Positions 19,259-29,288 are shown, counted from the first letter of the stretch. The stretch: DNA of 64,000 bases from Desulfobulbus rhabdoformis (GCF_016919065.1 NZ_JAFFQA010000020.1:17839-81838); one strand, 5' to 3'. Translations and numbers: made by a program. Notes: generated by a model from the sequence alone, not told the origin.

Positions 19259-21097
19259 TTATTCAACTGTTACACTCTTAGCGAGATTCCGAGGCTGGTC
19301 AACATCACACCCTCGACGATTGGCGATTTCATACGCAAGCAGTTGGGAGGGAATCGTGTAGAGTATTGGCATGAGGTCTTCACGAACGTGAGGTAGGTAG
19401 ACAACATCTTCCGTCAAGCTTGCCAGGTGTTCATCGCCCTCTGTTCCGATTAAAACCAAACGGCCCTGTCGAGCTTTAATTTCTTCAACATTGGAAATGG
19501 TTTTCTGGTACACCGTGTCTTTGGGCACCAAGGCGACAATAGGCATTTCCTGATCAATTAGCGCTATGGGGCCATGCTTCAACTCACCTGCGGCATACCC
19601 TTCTGCATGAATATAAGAAATCTCCTTGAGTTTGAGGGCCCCCTCCAGGGCAATGGGAAAATTCAAACCGCGGCCGACAAAGAGAAAATCCTTGGCTGCA
19701 TAGTACCGCTCTACCAGTTCCTGCACATCCTTCTGCATGCGTGGGAGATCACTCTCAATGAGATTGGCCACATCGATCAGAGCGTTGCCCAATTTTTTCT
19801 GCGTTACCGGGTCGATGACGCCACGGACTTGGCCTAAATACAGAGTCAGCAGGAAGAGCGCTGCCAACTGACAGGTAAAGGCCTTTGTTGAAGCCACGCC
19901 GATTTCTGGGCCTGCGTGGGTATAAATAACGCCATCTGCCTCGCGGGTCATTGTGGAACCAACTACGTTACAAACGGTGATGACTTTGGACCCCAGTTCA
20001 GCTGCCCGACGAATACCGGCGAGAGTGTCAGCGGTTTCGCCGGATTGAGAAATAGCAACGGTTAATACACGTTCGTTGACGAGCAACTTCCGATAGCGAA
20101 ACTCTGATGCAATATCCACCTCAACAGGAATACCGGCATATTTTTCGATCCAATATTTGGCTACCAACGCCGCATGCCATGAAGTGCCACAGGCGACAAG
20201 CGCAATGCGATCGATGGTGTTAATGGTCGCAGGGTCAAGTCCAATTTCAGGGAGATCCACCACACCAGTATCCGGGACGATTCGGCCGCTGACCGTATTA
20301 AGAATCGCCTGGGGTTGTTCGAAAATCTCTTTCAACATGAAATGACGGTAGCCGGCTTTTTCAGCCATTGAGGCATTCCAGTCTATGGTCGTCACTTCTT
20401 TTGTCAGTGGTACCCCATCTTCAATTTGAAGGATGGAGTATTCTCCCCTGCGGAGTACCGCCATTTCCTGGTCATCAAGAAAGATAACCTCTCTTGTATA
20501 AGGTAGCAGTGCTGGGATATCCGAGGCGATGTAACATGCATCCTCCCCCACTCCCATCACTAGAGGACTTTGATTGCGCGCAGCAACCAACAGTTCAGGC
20601 TCCCGAGCCCAGAGGACCCCGATTGCATAGGATCCGTCAACTCGAGAAAGTGCGGTGCGCACGGCAGCAACCAAATCCCCATCTAGGCAGTCTTCGATCA
20701 GATGAGCAAGAACCTCGGTATCCGTCTCAGAGACGAAAGTATGGCCTTTGGCAATAAGCTCATTTTTCAAGGCATTGTAATTTTCAATAATCCCATTATG
20801 CACAACCACAATCTCACCCTTGCAATCGGTATGGGGATGAGCATTGTTTTCCGTGGGCGCACCGTGGGTGGCCCAGCGAGTGTGACCAAGCCCGGTACCG
20901 CTGGCGACACCTATGTGTTCATCAACAACCCCTTCAAGGTTGACCAGTTTGCCTTTTGCTCGATGCCGAACAAGTTCGCCATTATGCTGGTAGACAAGCC
21001 CGGCTGAATCGTAACCACGGTATTCAAGACGGCGTAATCCTTCAAGGAGAACCGGCACAACTCTTCTTGGGCCAACGTATCCAACTATTCCACACAT
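19259..21097 (-). CDS. glmS: Glutamine--fructose-6-phosphate aminotransferase (isomerizing)
   Basis: A 612-residue enzyme that makes glucosamine-6-phosphate, the first step toward UDP-GlcNAc for peptidoglycan and lipid A. The protein starts MCGIVGYVG, giving the catalytic Cys 2 after Met removal. The glutaminase domain includes GHTRWATHGAP and HNGIIENY; two SIS domains follow (ISQSGETADTLAG, GRGLNFPIALEGALKLKEISYIHAEGY) and the end is PRNLAKSVTVE. No glmS ribozyme-like leader is evident. It is divergent from pyrE. Confidence 0.97.
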   Translation of the reverse strand: MCGIVGYVGPRRVVPVLLEGLRRLEYRGYDSAGLVYQHNGELVRHRAKGKLVNLEGVVDEHIGVASGTGLGHTRWATHGAPTENNAHPHTDCKGEIVVVHNGIIENYNALKNELIAKGHTFVSETDTEVLAHLIEDCLDGDLVAAVRTALSRVDGSYAIGVLWAREPELLVAARNQSPLVMGVGEDACYIASDIPALLPYTREVIFLDDQEMAVLRRGEYSILQIEDGVPLTKEVTTIDWNASMAEKAGYRHFMLKEIFEQPQAILNTVSGRIVPDTGVVDLPEIGLDPATINTIDRIALVACGTSWHAALVAKYWIEKYAGIPVEVDIASEFRYRKLLVNERVLTVAISQSGETADTLAGIRRAAELGSKVITVCNVVGSTMTREADGVIYTHAGPEIGVASTKAFTCQLAALFLLTLYLGQVRGVIDPVTQKKLGNALIDVANLIESDLPRMQKDVQELVERYYAAKDFLFVGRGLNFPIALEGALKLKEISYIHAEGYAAGELKHGPIALIDQEMPIVALVPKDTVYQKTISNVEEIKARQGRLVLIGTEGDEHLASLTEDVVYLPHVREDLMPILYTIPSQLLAYEIANRRGCDVDQPRNLAKSVTVE

Positions 21098-21377
21098 AAG
21101 TCATTCCTTTGGTAAAGGTCGTATTGAATTTGTTGATATTTTTGCACTATCAACGAGCAGCGCGAAAAATGCAAGAAGTACGACACCTCCTGAGGAGGAT
21201 TATTTCCAAACAAATCATAGAGATTTTTTGGTTTATCCTGGCCTTTTTGGGTGCATATAAGCAGCATTCACGGTAAAAGAACTCCCCATTTGGCATAATC
21301 ATACAAAAAAATTTGATTTCGTCGCCAAAAAGGGTACCCTCTTTTTATATTTATACTTTTTTGCCACTGGATGGATT

Positions 21378-21944
21378 ATGGACGAACGACAACGACTCAA
21401 AGAACTTTTACTGCAGAAATCCTACAGAGAGGGCACTTTCACCCTCACCTCCGGTAAAACTTCTGACTTTTACGTGGACGGAAAACAAACCACACTTGAT
21501 GCTGAGGGGAGCTACCTCTGTGGTCGTCTTCTCTACGAACTCATTCAAGAGCATACAGAGCCTATTCTGGGTGTTGGTGGCATGACCTTAGGGGCCGATC
21601 CGCTGGTGACGGCTGTATCACTGGTCAGTTACCTGGAAAAATCGCCAATTCCCGCTTTTATTGTCCGCAAGGAAGCCAAAGGGCATGGTACCGGCAACTA
21701 CATTGAGGGAAAAAGCAATCTTCACCCCGGAGGCCTTGTCGCCCTTGTTGAAGATGTGGTCACCACCGGTGGAACCTTGATCAAAGTAATCGAACGGGTT
21801 GAAAATGAAGGCTTCAAAGTCGGCCTGGTGGCAACGATTGTTGATCGCCAGGAAGGTGGAGCTGAAGTGCTTGCAGAGAAGGGATATCCCTTAAAGGCGG
21901 TATTTACCCGCGAACAACTCATAGGAAAGGCCAATCAGACGTGA
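21378..21944 (+). CDS. pyrE: Orotate phosphoribosyltransferase
   Basis: A 188-residue enzyme of pyrimidine synthesis that joins orotate with PRPP to give OMP. The family motifs FTLTSGKTSDFYVDGKQ, IVRKEAKGHGTGNYIEG and the PRPP-binding loop VALVEDVVTTGGTLIK are clear. The stop overlaps the GTG start of the next small gene, suggesting translational coupling. Confidence 0.96.
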   Translation: MDERQRLKELLLQKSYREGTFTLTSGKTSDFYVDGKQTTLDAEGSYLCGRLLYELIQEHTEPILGVGGMTLGADPLVTAVSLVSYLEKSPIPAFIVRKEAKGHGTGNYIEGKSNLHPGGLVALVEDVVTTGGTLIKVIERVENEGFKVGLVATIVDRQEGGAEVLAEKGYPLKAVFTREQLIGKANQT

Positions 21945-22111
21945 ACTGTCGAGAATGTGGTGAACGATTAGAGGTCGAGCGACGGTGCCGCCAGGTGCGG
22001 CTCCGTTGCCAAGGCTGTCATAAAGAGTATCAAATCCATGAGGTAGCTGCTGATTTGGATCCGGAGACTGAAGCCCTCCTTGAGCGCTATACCTGCATAA
22101 TCTATGATTGA
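21941..22111 (+). CDS. Small dual-CXXC protein
   Basis: A 56-residue reading frame starting with GTG in the overlap with the pyrE stop and ending at the TGA at 22109-22111. It has two Cys-X2-Cys pairs, CREC near the N terminus and CQGC at residues 23-26, with a further Cys between them, and an acidic C-terminal half. It resembles a small protein family annotated as dual CXXC motif small (seleno)protein that is found in deltaproteobacteria; here all positions are cysteine. A metal-binding zinc-ribbon-like fold is likely. Function is unknown. Confidence 0.7.
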   Translation: MNCRECGERLEVERRCRQVRLRCQGCHKEYQIHEVAADLDPETEALLERYTCIIYD

Positions 22112-22122
22112 TCCGAATTTCA

Positions 22123-22587
22123 ATGATTAAGGTTTACGTACGCGAAAACAACATCGCAACAATTGTTTGCCCGAAATGTAGAGCGACCAAACATTTTGAT
22201 GCAGGAAAATATCGACATCAGCGGCATAAATTTTCTGTGCGTTGCCGCTGTCAGAATGTTTTTACCGTTCAGCTTGATTTTCGTCGGAACTTTCGTAAAC
22301 AGACCAGTCTCCATGGTACGTATGAGGTACTCAATAAAGGCGCCCATGGAGGGGGAATCATTCACATTACCAATATTTCTCGGGGAGGATTGGGATTTAC
22401 CGTGTCAGGCCTGCATGATATTCAAAAAGGGCAACTGGTCCAGGTTGAATTTCAGCTCAACGATAAAAAGAAAACAGTGCTGAACAAACAGGCGGTAATC
22501 CGTACGGTTGATAAAAACTCTATTGGCTGTGAGTTCTGCTACAACACTGACACGGACAAGGCGCTTGGTTTTTTTCTACAAAACTGA
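22123..22587 (+). CDS. PilZ-domain protein with N-terminal cysteine ribbon
   Basis: A 154-residue protein. The N-terminal part has CPKC and, 20 residues later, CRC, which looks like a degenerate zinc ribbon. The C-terminal part is a PilZ domain with both c-di-GMP contacts: RRNFR (RxxxR) and NISRGGLGF (N/DxSxxG). The frame opens at a TTG at 22108, but the ATG at 22123 is more plausible. It lies 11 bp after the small dual-CXXC gene and probably shares its transcript. Confidence 0.8.
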   Translation: MIKVYVRENNIATIVCPKCRATKHFDAGKYRHQRHKFSVRCRCQNVFTVQLDFRRNFRKQTSLHGTYEVLNKGAHGGGIIHITNISRGGLGFTVSGLHDIQKGQLVQVEFQLNDKKKTVLNKQAVIRTVDKNSIGCEFCYNTDTDKALGFFLQN

Positions 22588-22625
22588 TATTTTTTAAACT
22601 CTTTTTTTTCACAACTTCTCTTTAG

Positions 22626-24320
22626 TTACTCTTCCTTCCTCTCTTCTTCATGTTTTGTCTCCCAACTCGTTTGTAGCTCTTTGCCTACAATCAGCCGCAG
22701 CTCTTGCTCGACGCGAAGCAGGAGTATATCCAAAGTCGAAGCATCAATTGCACTGATCCCCACTCCATCTTGCAAATGGGAAAATTTTTGCACCTCATCT
22801 GCTGGAAGTTGATCAATTTTATTAAACACCTTTAAACAAGGAATGGTGTCGAGTTCCAATTCAGCCAGAAGCTTTTCAACGACATCAACCTGTTGCGGCC
22901 AAAGTGGATTGGAAACATCAACTACATGCAACAGCAGATCAGCCTCAAAGAGTTCTTCCAGGGTCGATTCAAAGGCCTTAAGGAGTTCACTGGGCAGATT
23001 ACGAATAAACCCAACCGTATCCGTGATGATTACTTCCATGTCTTCGGGAAAACGCAATCGCCTGGAGGTCGGGTCCAGCGTGGCAAACAGCAGGTCTTCT
23101 GCTTGAATATCGGACTTTGTCAGTGTGTTAAGCAACGTTGACTTTCCGGCATTGGTATACCCGACCAAAGAAATGACAGGTACATCTCGTTTACGACGAC
23201 GATTGCGCCGATGATACCGTTGCGCTCCCACGGATTTTAGCTCTTTCCCCAGTCGGGCAATTCGGTCGTTAATCCGGCGTTTATCAATTTCCAACCGGGT
23301 TTCACCGGGGCCACGAGCGCCGATTCCACCTGTGAGGCGGGAGAGAGCATCGTCACGAGTGGTAAGTTTAGGCAGCATATATTTGAGTTGTGCCATCTCA
23401 ATTTGAAGCTTGCCCTCACGGGAGCGAGCACGATGGGCAAAAATATCGAGAATGAGCTGCGTCCTGTCAATAACCCGTAGATCAGTATGATTGGTGACCG
23501 AGCGTATCTGGGACGGGCTGAGTTCCTGATCAAAAAGAAGCAAATTAGCTCCTAAACGCAAACTCATTAAAACAATCTCAACCAGCTTTCCTCGGCCGAG
23601 AATAAAACGAGGATGTATAGATTTTCTGCGTTGTATGACCTGCCCCAACACTTCAACCCCGGCAGAGCGAGCAAGTTCGACCAATTCATCCATGGAGTCT
23701 TCCGCCTGCGATCGATTCCCTGTGGTCACCGAAATCAGAATAGCTCGATCCTTCCCCATATCAACTTGACGAGTGGGGCGCTCACGCACAAATTCCTCTT
23801 CCAGAGCCTCAATAAGTTCAAGGCAGGAGAGCTGTTGGTGGGCGGGGTGTACAGGTGCAAGACTTGCCCAATCTTTCCCATCTATCTGCTTAGGGATGAG
23901 GTGAACAGTGTGCAGAAGGTCAGGCAATCCATCACGCAGCGTCAGAGAAGACATCAGATCAAGGCGTAAACAGGCCAGGTCCATAATGTCTTCTTCATTG
24001 ATCGGTGTGGATGGACCAAGAACGGTATGAACACAGCGAAGACCACGAAGTCGACCACCCGAGGTTCGAATAGTGGAAAGGGCGGGAATAACTATGCGAT
24101 CGTAGTCCCCAATAATGACGGATTCTATCTGTCCTGAACGATGAATCAGCAGGCCTATACGGCGGTTGAGTGCTGTTGAGATGGAAGCAAGAGAACGGGC
24201 GGTTTCCCTGCCCAATATTTCATCCGGTGTCCCCTTTTTCTGGGCAAGCCGTTCAAGGTCCTTGAGTTGCTTGGGTTTGAGCCCGCCGGTGTTGCCAGTA
24301 ACAGTTGCGATGAGAAACAC
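22626..24320 (-). CDS. hflX: GTPase HflX, long form
   Basis: A 564-residue ribosome-associated GTPase. The HflX domain is in the middle (HPRFILGRGKLVEIV, LLFDQELSPSQIRSV, IFAHRARSREGKLQIEMAQLKYMLPKL, GGIGARGPGETRLE) and the G domain follows with GYTNAGKST (G1), DTVGFIRNLP (G3) and NKID (G4). About 190 extra N-terminal residues precede the usual HflX core, an extension I believe is common in this group of bacteria. The GTG start at 24318-24320 lies very close to an AGAGGAG site, so the exact start is uncertain. Confidence 0.93.
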   Translation of the reverse strand: MFLIATVTGNTGGLKPKQLKDLERLAQKKGTPDEILGRETARSLASISTALNRRIGLLIHRSGQIESVIIGDYDRIVIPALSTIRTSGGRLRGLRCVHTVLGPSTPINEEDIMDLACLRLDLMSSLTLRDGLPDLLHTVHLIPKQIDGKDWASLAPVHPAHQQLSCLELIEALEEEFVRERPTRQVDMGKDRAILISVTTGNRSQAEDSMDELVELARSAGVEVLGQVIQRRKSIHPRFILGRGKLVEIVLMSLRLGANLLLFDQELSPSQIRSVTNHTDLRVIDRTQLILDIFAHRARSREGKLQIEMAQLKYMLPKLTTRDDALSRLTGGIGARGPGETRLEIDKRRINDRIARLGKELKSVGAQRYHRRNRRRKRDVPVISLVGYTNAGKSTLLNTLTKSDIQAEDLLFATLDPTSRRLRFPEDMEVIITDTVGFIRNLPSELLKAFESTLEELFEADLLLHVVDVSNPLWPQQVDVVEKLLAELELDTIPCLKVFNKIDQLPADEVQKFSHLQDGVGISAIDASTLDILLLRVEQELRLIVGKELQTSWETKHEEERKEE

Positions 24321-24405
24321 TCCTCTATATAAACAAAATAAACAAAGCTTCGTCTGGTTGCAGCGCTCCCCTGCCCCCCAGTATTATTCGGTTAACAGAA
24401 AAAAA

Positions 24406-25791
24406 CTAACAGGGGGCACTTCCAGGAGTCCTTGGGAAAGCTATAACATCGCGAATATTCTGCATGCCGGTGACAAACTGAACTAAACGCTCAAAGCCAA
24501 GTCCAAAACCGGCGTGGGGCACAGAGCCATAGCGACGCAGATCAAGATACCAGCCATACTCCTCCAAATTAAGCCCAGAGGCTTGCATACGTCCAGCCAA
24601 CACATCGTAACGTTCTTCACGCTGTGAACCACCGACCAGTTCACCAATACCTGCAACCAGGATATCCATAGCGGCAACCGTGTTGCCGCCATCATCGAGC
24701 CGCATATAAAATGGCTTGATTTCAGATGGATAGTTTGTAACGATGACTGGTGCCTTGGCAACCTGCTCACAAAGAAAGCGTTCGTGTTCGGCCTGCAGGT
24801 CGCTTCCCCAATGGAGTGGGTATTCAAAAGACTGGCCGGACTGTAACAGGGTGTCCACCGCCTCTGTGTAGGTCATAGGAACAAAGGGTTGGTCCCGTAC
24901 CTGTGTGAGTCGATCAATGAGTCCCCGAGAGACATGTTGATCAAATAAGCCAAGATCATCACCACACTCGTCCAATGCCGCGCTGACAAGGAATTTAATC
25001 ATAGCCTCTGCGACTTGCATATCGCCAGTCAGATCGCAGAAGGCCATCTCAGGTTCCAGCATCCAAAACTCTGCGAGATGACGACTTGTGTTTGAATTCT
25101 CAGCGCGGAATGTTGGCCCAAAGGTGTAGACACGCCCGTGTGACTGGGCAAAAATTTCAGCCTGCAGCTGACCGCTGACCGTGAGTCCAGCTCGACGCCC
25201 GAAAAAATCTTGCCCAAAAGGATCATTGCCTGAAAAAACAGACGGCTCCAAAGACGTTACCGTGAACATCTCCCCAGCCCCTTCACAATCCGAAGTGGTT
25301 ATTATGGGAGTATGTACCTGAATAAACCCCTGTTCCTGAAAGAAACGATGTACAGCATGGCTGAGCACACTCCGTACACGAGTCACGGCGCCCAATGCAT
25401 TGGTTCTTGGTCGCAAATGAGCGATAGAACGAAGAAACTCTAAGCTATGCCGTTTTTTCTGTAACGGATAGGTCGCAGGTTCTGCCCAACCTAAGACCTC
25501 GACCTCACTCGCCTGAAGTTCGACTGTCTGTCCTTTGGCAGGAGAAGTGACCAAGATCCCATGCACTCGCAACGAACAGCCTGTAGTGAGTTTTTTGATT
25601 GTTGATACGTAATTCTCTATCCCCTCATCCACCACGACTTGCAAGGATTTGAGACAGGAACCATCATTGAGTTCAAGAAAAGAACATGCGCCGGTATCCC
25701 GACGCGTACGTAACCACCCCTGGACAACCACCGAAGAGTCAACTGGTTGCTGCGTAAGAATATCGGCTATTTGTTGCCCTAGCAGTTTCAT
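24406..25791 (-). CDS. asnS: Asparagine--tRNA ligase
   Basis: A 461-residue class IIb synthetase. It has the OB-fold anticodon-binding domain (VVVQGWLRTRRDTGACSFLELNDGS) and the class II motifs: FLRSIAHLRPRTN..., FRAENSNTSRHLAEFWMLEPEMAF (motif 2) and GFGLGFERLVQFVTGMQNIRDVIAFPRTPGSA (motif 3). The FWMLEPE and the Asn-type motif 3 separate it from AspS and LysS. It is 48 bp downstream of lpxI and probably in the same transcript. Confidence 0.97.
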   Translation of the reverse strand: MKLLGQQIADILTQQPVDSSVVVQGWLRTRRDTGACSFLELNDGSCLKSLQVVVDEGIENYVSTIKKLTTGCSLRVHGILVTSPAKGQTVELQASEVEVLGWAEPATYPLQKKRHSLEFLRSIAHLRPRTNALGAVTRVRSVLSHAVHRFFQEQGFIQVHTPIITTSDCEGAGEMFTVTSLEPSVFSGNDPFGQDFFGRRAGLTVSGQLQAEIFAQSHGRVYTFGPTFRAENSNTSRHLAEFWMLEPEMAFCDLTGDMQVAEAMIKFLVSAALDECGDDLGLFDQHVSRGLIDRLTQVRDQPFVPMTYTEAVDTLLQSGQSFEYPLHWGSDLQAEHERFLCEQVAKAPVIVTNYPSEIKPFYMRLDDGGNTVAAMDILVAGIGELVGGSQREERYDVLAGRMQASGLNLEEYGWYLDLRRYGSVPHAGFGLGFERLVQFVTGMQNIRDVIAFPRTPGSAPC

Positions 25792-25839
25792 AGCGCCCTC
25801 ATTCTTTGTTTCGCCCTTTTTTAGAAATGGGCGGTATCC

Positions 25840-26691
25840 TTATACAGAGAGCAGGTTACCTGTCTCATCTTCCACTAAGCCAACGACAATGATCCCAGCA
25901 TCATTGGCCGCCTTGACCATAGCCTCACGGTCAAAAAGCAGCGATTGCCCTGCCTCGACCGCCAGAAGCGCTCCCTGAACAGAAGCCAAAGTTTTGATGG
26001 TTTGTATACCGGTTGCAGGCAGATCAAAGCGAAAGTCCTGGCCTGGTTTCTTTAATTTAACAACCACGGCTCCGGTTTTTCCCAGTTCACCCCCACGCCG
26101 TATTGTAGCGTCGGTTCCCTCTATGGCTTCAACAGCGAGCACGCTTCGATCACGGACCACGATACATTGTCCGATATCAAGCCTGCCAATTTCGCGGGCA
26201 ATCTTCCAACCGAATTTGATATCTTCCCAATGACTTTCGGTGGGTTTTTTGCGCGTGAGTATTCCCCGAGGAAAAAACAAGTGTTCCAAATAGCAGGTTG
26301 AAGGAATCACCTGAATTCCTTCTGCTTCAAGGGCTCCGGCTACAGAGCGGAGGATGGCATCATCCTGGCGGGCATCTATCTTGTTCCACAGGGTTAATCC
26401 TTTGAAATCAGGGAGGATATCACGAAAAATTCTGGTTTTGGTAATAGTACCGGCAAAAACAGTTTCCTCGACTCCCTGCTGATGAAAAAATTTGATAATT
26501 TTCCCTAATTGCCCGAGCTTAACCCAACAAAGTTTGTCCGTCTTGCCCTCAATCTGTACATCGGTTTCATGCTGATGGGCAATGGCTACAACCTTGCGCC
26601 CACGAGCACGGGCAGCCTCTGCAAACAAAAGAGGAAACTGTCCACCACCTGCTATCAGCCCTATGGGGGGCATGTTTTCTTGATCAGTCAT
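25840..26691 (-). CDS. lpxI: UDP-2,3-diacylglucosamine pyrophosphatase LpxI
   Basis: A 283-residue LpxI-family protein that hydrolyses UDP-2,3-diacylglucosamine to lipid X, the step done by LpxH in E. coli. It begins IGLIAGGGQFPLLFAEAARARGRKVVAIAH, the family signature, and continues with GIQVIPSTCYLEHLFFPRG and RDRSVLAVEAIEGTDATIRRGG. The ATG at 26689-26691, which overlaps the lpxA stop by 8 bp, is preferred over the longer frame to 26760. No lpxH is seen here. Confidence 0.92.
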   Translation of the reverse strand: MTDQENMPPIGLIAGGGQFPLLFAEAARARGRKVVAIAHQHETDVQIEGKTDKLCWVKLGQLGKIIKFFHQQGVEETVFAGTITKTRIFRDILPDFKGLTLWNKIDARQDDAILRSVAGALEAEGIQVIPSTCYLEHLFFPRGILTRKKPTESHWEDIKFGWKIAREIGRLDIGQCIVVRDRSVLAVEAIEGTDATIRRGGELGKTGAVVVKLKKPGQDFRFDLPATGIQTIKTLASVQGALLAVEAGQSLLFDREAMVKAANDAGIIVVGLVEDETGNLLSV

Positions 26692-27481
26692 CCAGGGTAC
26701 GTTTAACAACACCACGTTTACTGGAATGGAAAAACTGAACCATTTTTTGGACTTCTGCACAGTCTTTCATTTCATCCTCAAGCTGCGCCAAAGCATCTTT
26801 AAGGAGAATTTCTGGTGATCTAAAGAGCAGACGAAAGCTTTCTTCAAGCTTCTTGATGGTCTCACGACTAATACCGGCACGGCGCAAACCAATTTTATTG
26901 ATGCTGGAAATTCTCATCTGGTTACGGGTTCCTTCCATGATGACGAATGGAGGAACATCAAGACCAATACCGGACATACCGCCTATATAGGCATAATCAC
27001 CAATACGGCAAAATTGATGCACAGCAACCAGACCACCTAAATTGGCATGGCTCCCGATCTCAACATGTCCGGCAAGAGTTGCAACATTTGCCATAATAAC
27101 GTGATCAGCAAGAATGCAATCATGGGCAATATGGCAATAGGCCATGATCATATTATTATTCCCCAGCACGGTCTTGCCATCGGCCTTGACTGTGGCACGG
27201 TGAATGGAGACGTATTCACGAATCTGGTTGCCATCACCGATGATCAGTTCGGTAGGCTCCCCTTTATAATGGATATCCTGGGGGGGGGCCCCTATTGTTG
27301 CAAAGGAACCGATGGTGTTATTCGCCCCCATGGTGGTATTGCCGGAGACGACTGCGTGGGCTCCGATACGTGAATTCGCCCCTATTTTAACCGGTCCTTC
27401 AATCACCGCATAGGGTTCAACGATGACAGATGAATCAAGTTCCGCTTGAGAGTCAATGACCGCTGTCGGATGTATAGTCAT
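26684..27481 (-). CDS. lpxA: UDP-N-acetylglucosamine acyltransferase
   Basis: A 265-residue left-handed beta-helix enzyme that puts a 3-hydroxyacyl chain on UDP-GlcNAc, the first step of lipid A synthesis. Hexapeptide repeats fill the N-terminal two thirds, with GAPPQDIHYKGEPTELIIGDGNQIREYVSIHRAT and the catalytic region MAYCHIAHDCILADHVIMAN (His of YCHIAHD). The C-terminal helical domain includes NKIGLRRAGISRETI. It is 100 bp downstream of fabZ and overlaps lpxI. Confidence 0.97.
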   Translation of the reverse strand: MTIHPTAVIDSQAELDSSVIVEPYAVIEGPVKIGANSRIGAHAVVSGNTTMGANNTIGSFATIGAPPQDIHYKGEPTELIIGDGNQIREYVSIHRATVKADGKTVLGNNNMIMAYCHIAHDCILADHVIMANVATLAGHVEIGSHANLGGLVAVHQFCRIGDYAYIGGMSGIGLDVPPFVIMEGTRNQMRISSINKIGLRRAGISRETIKKLEESFRLLFRSPEILLKDALAQLEDEMKDCAEVQKMVQFFHSSKRGVVKRTLDD

Positions 27482-27582
27482 AAAAAATCCTTAAAAATAA
27501 ACAAGAAGAAGCTCTTTTGTCTCGGCTCCGTTTTCAATATTCGACGCTCAACTGGTACAACCAATCAAGAGCCTGACGTTCA

Positions 27583-28023
27583 TTAAGCAAAACTTGCCAT
27601 CAGTTCGGCCTCTGCAGCCACCTGATCATCTACATAGGCCTTGCCCGCCATTTTAATTACTTTTCCTTTCTGCTTGAGCATCTCAAGTTTGAGTACCAAC
27701 TGATCGCCAGGTCGGACAACGCGGCGGAAACGAGCTTTGTCCAATCCCGCAAAGTACACCAGACGACCGATCATGGCCTCATCGGTAAGACAGGCGAGAA
27801 TCCCCCCAACCTGCGCCATGGCCTCCAAAATGAGGACCCCGGGCATTACTGGTTCTCCAGGAAAGTGCCCTTGGAAAAAAGGTTCATTTATCGTGACGTT
27901 TTTGATTCCGGTTATGGTTTTCCCCTGGTCCAGTTCGACAATCCGATCCACTAAGAGAAAAGGATAGCGATGGGGTAAAATTTCCATAATTTGTTTTATA
28001 TCAACAGGCAGTTCTATTTCCAT
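27583..28023 (-). CDS. fabZ: 3-hydroxyacyl-ACP dehydratase FabZ
   Basis: A 146-residue hot-dog fold enzyme of fatty acid elongation. The catalytic block is [13 protein letters not shown] and [29 protein letters not shown], with the active His in GHFPG and the Glu in LEAMAQ. It is placed between lpxD and lpxA, the usual lipid A cluster order, 14 bp after lpxD. Confidence 0.97.
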   Translation of the reverse strand: MEIELPVDIKQIMEILPHRYPFLLVDRIVELDQGKTITGIKNVTINEPFFQGHFPGEPVMPGVLILEAMAQVGGILACLTDEAMIGRLVYFAGLDKARFRRVVRPGDQLVLKLEMLKQKGKVIKMAGKAYVDDQVAAEAELMASFA

Positions 28024-28037
28024 ATTCTGCTTTATCC

Positions 28038-29111
28038 TTAAGTATCTGTTGGTTGCTCAGTGGACTCAATGATTGTTTTCAGTTGCTCCACCTCTTTACG
28101 CAAACGACGCATTTCTTTCATCATTTCAGGCAATCGATTGTAAGCCGCTGCTGAACGCCCCCATTTTTTAACATCAATTGCAGGAATTCCTCCAAGCATC
28201 GCTCCCCGTGGCTGGCTGTTGTGGATACCGCTCATGGCTGCCGCCATCACCTGGTCATCAAGACGGAGGTGGCCGGCAACTCCGGTTTTGGCCCCAAGGA
28301 CGACATTGCGCCCCAAAGTTGTGCTCCCGGCGATTCCCACCTGGGCAACAAGCACTGAATTTTCGCCTACGACCACATTATGTCCGACCATGGCCAGGTT
28401 ATCAATTCGTGTGCCGGATTTAATCCAGGTTACACCAAAGGCCGCACGATCAACACAGCTATTGGCACCGATTTCAACATCATCATCCACACGTACGATA
28501 CCGACTTGTGGTTTTTTGTGATGAAACCCCATTTTATCAGTGGCAAAACCAAAACCATCACTGCCAATGACTACGCCATGATACAAGATCACCCGTTTTC
28601 CTATAATGCAGTCATGGGTAACTGTTACATTGGCATACAGGACCGTATCATCACCTATACTGACACCATCTTCGATGACGACACCGGGATGAAGGGTAAC
28701 GTGTTGCCCCAGGCACACATTATTTCCCACACTGACCAGCGGGCCAATGCTCACCTCCTCAGGGATTGTGCAACCCTGCCCAATAACCGCAGAGGGATGA
28801 ATGCCTGTCGCTGTAAAGGGCACGGTAACCAGAGCTAAATGAATCTTTGCTGCTGCAACCGAAGGGTTTTCGCAAAGGATGAGAGGAAGCGAGGCTTCAT
28901 CACTCGCTGCTGGCGCTATACAGGCCGAGGCTTTGCAGGTATCAGGAAGTGGAAACTGCTTTGACTCCAGGACAAAAGTTATCTCACCTTCTGTTGCGTA
29001 TTCGATGCCATTCAACCCATGAATTCGCACATTGGGGTCGCCTTGAACCTGCCCGCCGACCATTTCTGCGAGCTGTTGTAAAGTATATTGTTGCTCCACT
29101 TTGAGTGACAC
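28038..29111 (-). CDS. lpxD: UDP-3-O-(3-hydroxyacyl)glucosamine N-acyltransferase
   Basis: A 357-residue enzyme of the third step of lipid A synthesis. It has an N-terminal uridine-binding domain followed by hexapeptide repeats and the active-site region [29 protein letters not shown]; the C-terminal helix is [23 protein letters not shown]. The start is a GTG at 29109-29111; another GTG 12 bp downstream has a better placed GGAG and could be used instead. A short mobile element lies 18 bp upstream, so the operon promoter is inside or beyond it. Confidence 0.94.
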   Translation of the reverse strand: MSLKVEQQYTLQQLAEMVGGQVQGDPNVRIHGLNGIEYATEGEITFVLESKQFPLPDTCKASACIAPAASDEASLPLILCENPSVAAAKIHLALVTVPFTATGIHPSAVIGQGCTIPEEVSIGPLVSVGNNVCLGQHVTLHPGVVIEDGVSIGDDTVLYANVTVTHDCIIGKRVILYHGVVIGSDGFGFATDKMGFHHKKPQVGIVRVDDDVEIGANSCVDRAAFGVTWIKSGTRIDNLAMVGHNVVVGENSVLVAQVGIAGSTTLGRNVVLGAKTGVAGHLRLDDQVMAAAMSGIHNSQPRGAMLGGIPAIDVKKWGRSAAAYNRLPEMMKEMRRLRKEVEQLKTIIESTEQPTDT

Positions 29112-29129
29112 TCCGTGGGAAGAATTGAA

Positions 29130-29288
29130 GGGAATATTGAATAATTGCTTTTTCTGCCAATCTCTGCGTCATACTCAAAATTTTATCCTCGGAGGTAAGC
29201 GAAGACTCCGATATCAGCTATATGCCTGTGGTAAAATTTTTCACAATCCTTGACCTTGATTGAAAAATCTAATTATTCAAGACACCCT
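29130..29288. mobile_element. TTGAATAATT-type MITE, copy R1
   Basis: A 159-bp non-coding element with inverted ends GGGAATATTGAATAATT and AATTATTCAAGACACCC, bordered by the 4-bp duplication TGAA on both sides. It sits between lpxD and the NamZ-like gene and forms the leader region of the lipid A operon. Confidence 0.8.

Noticed and set aside
19086..21097. glmS ribozyme
   Set aside because: The region upstream of glmS (21098-21377) shows no obvious ribozyme core, and these are mostly found in Firmicutes.
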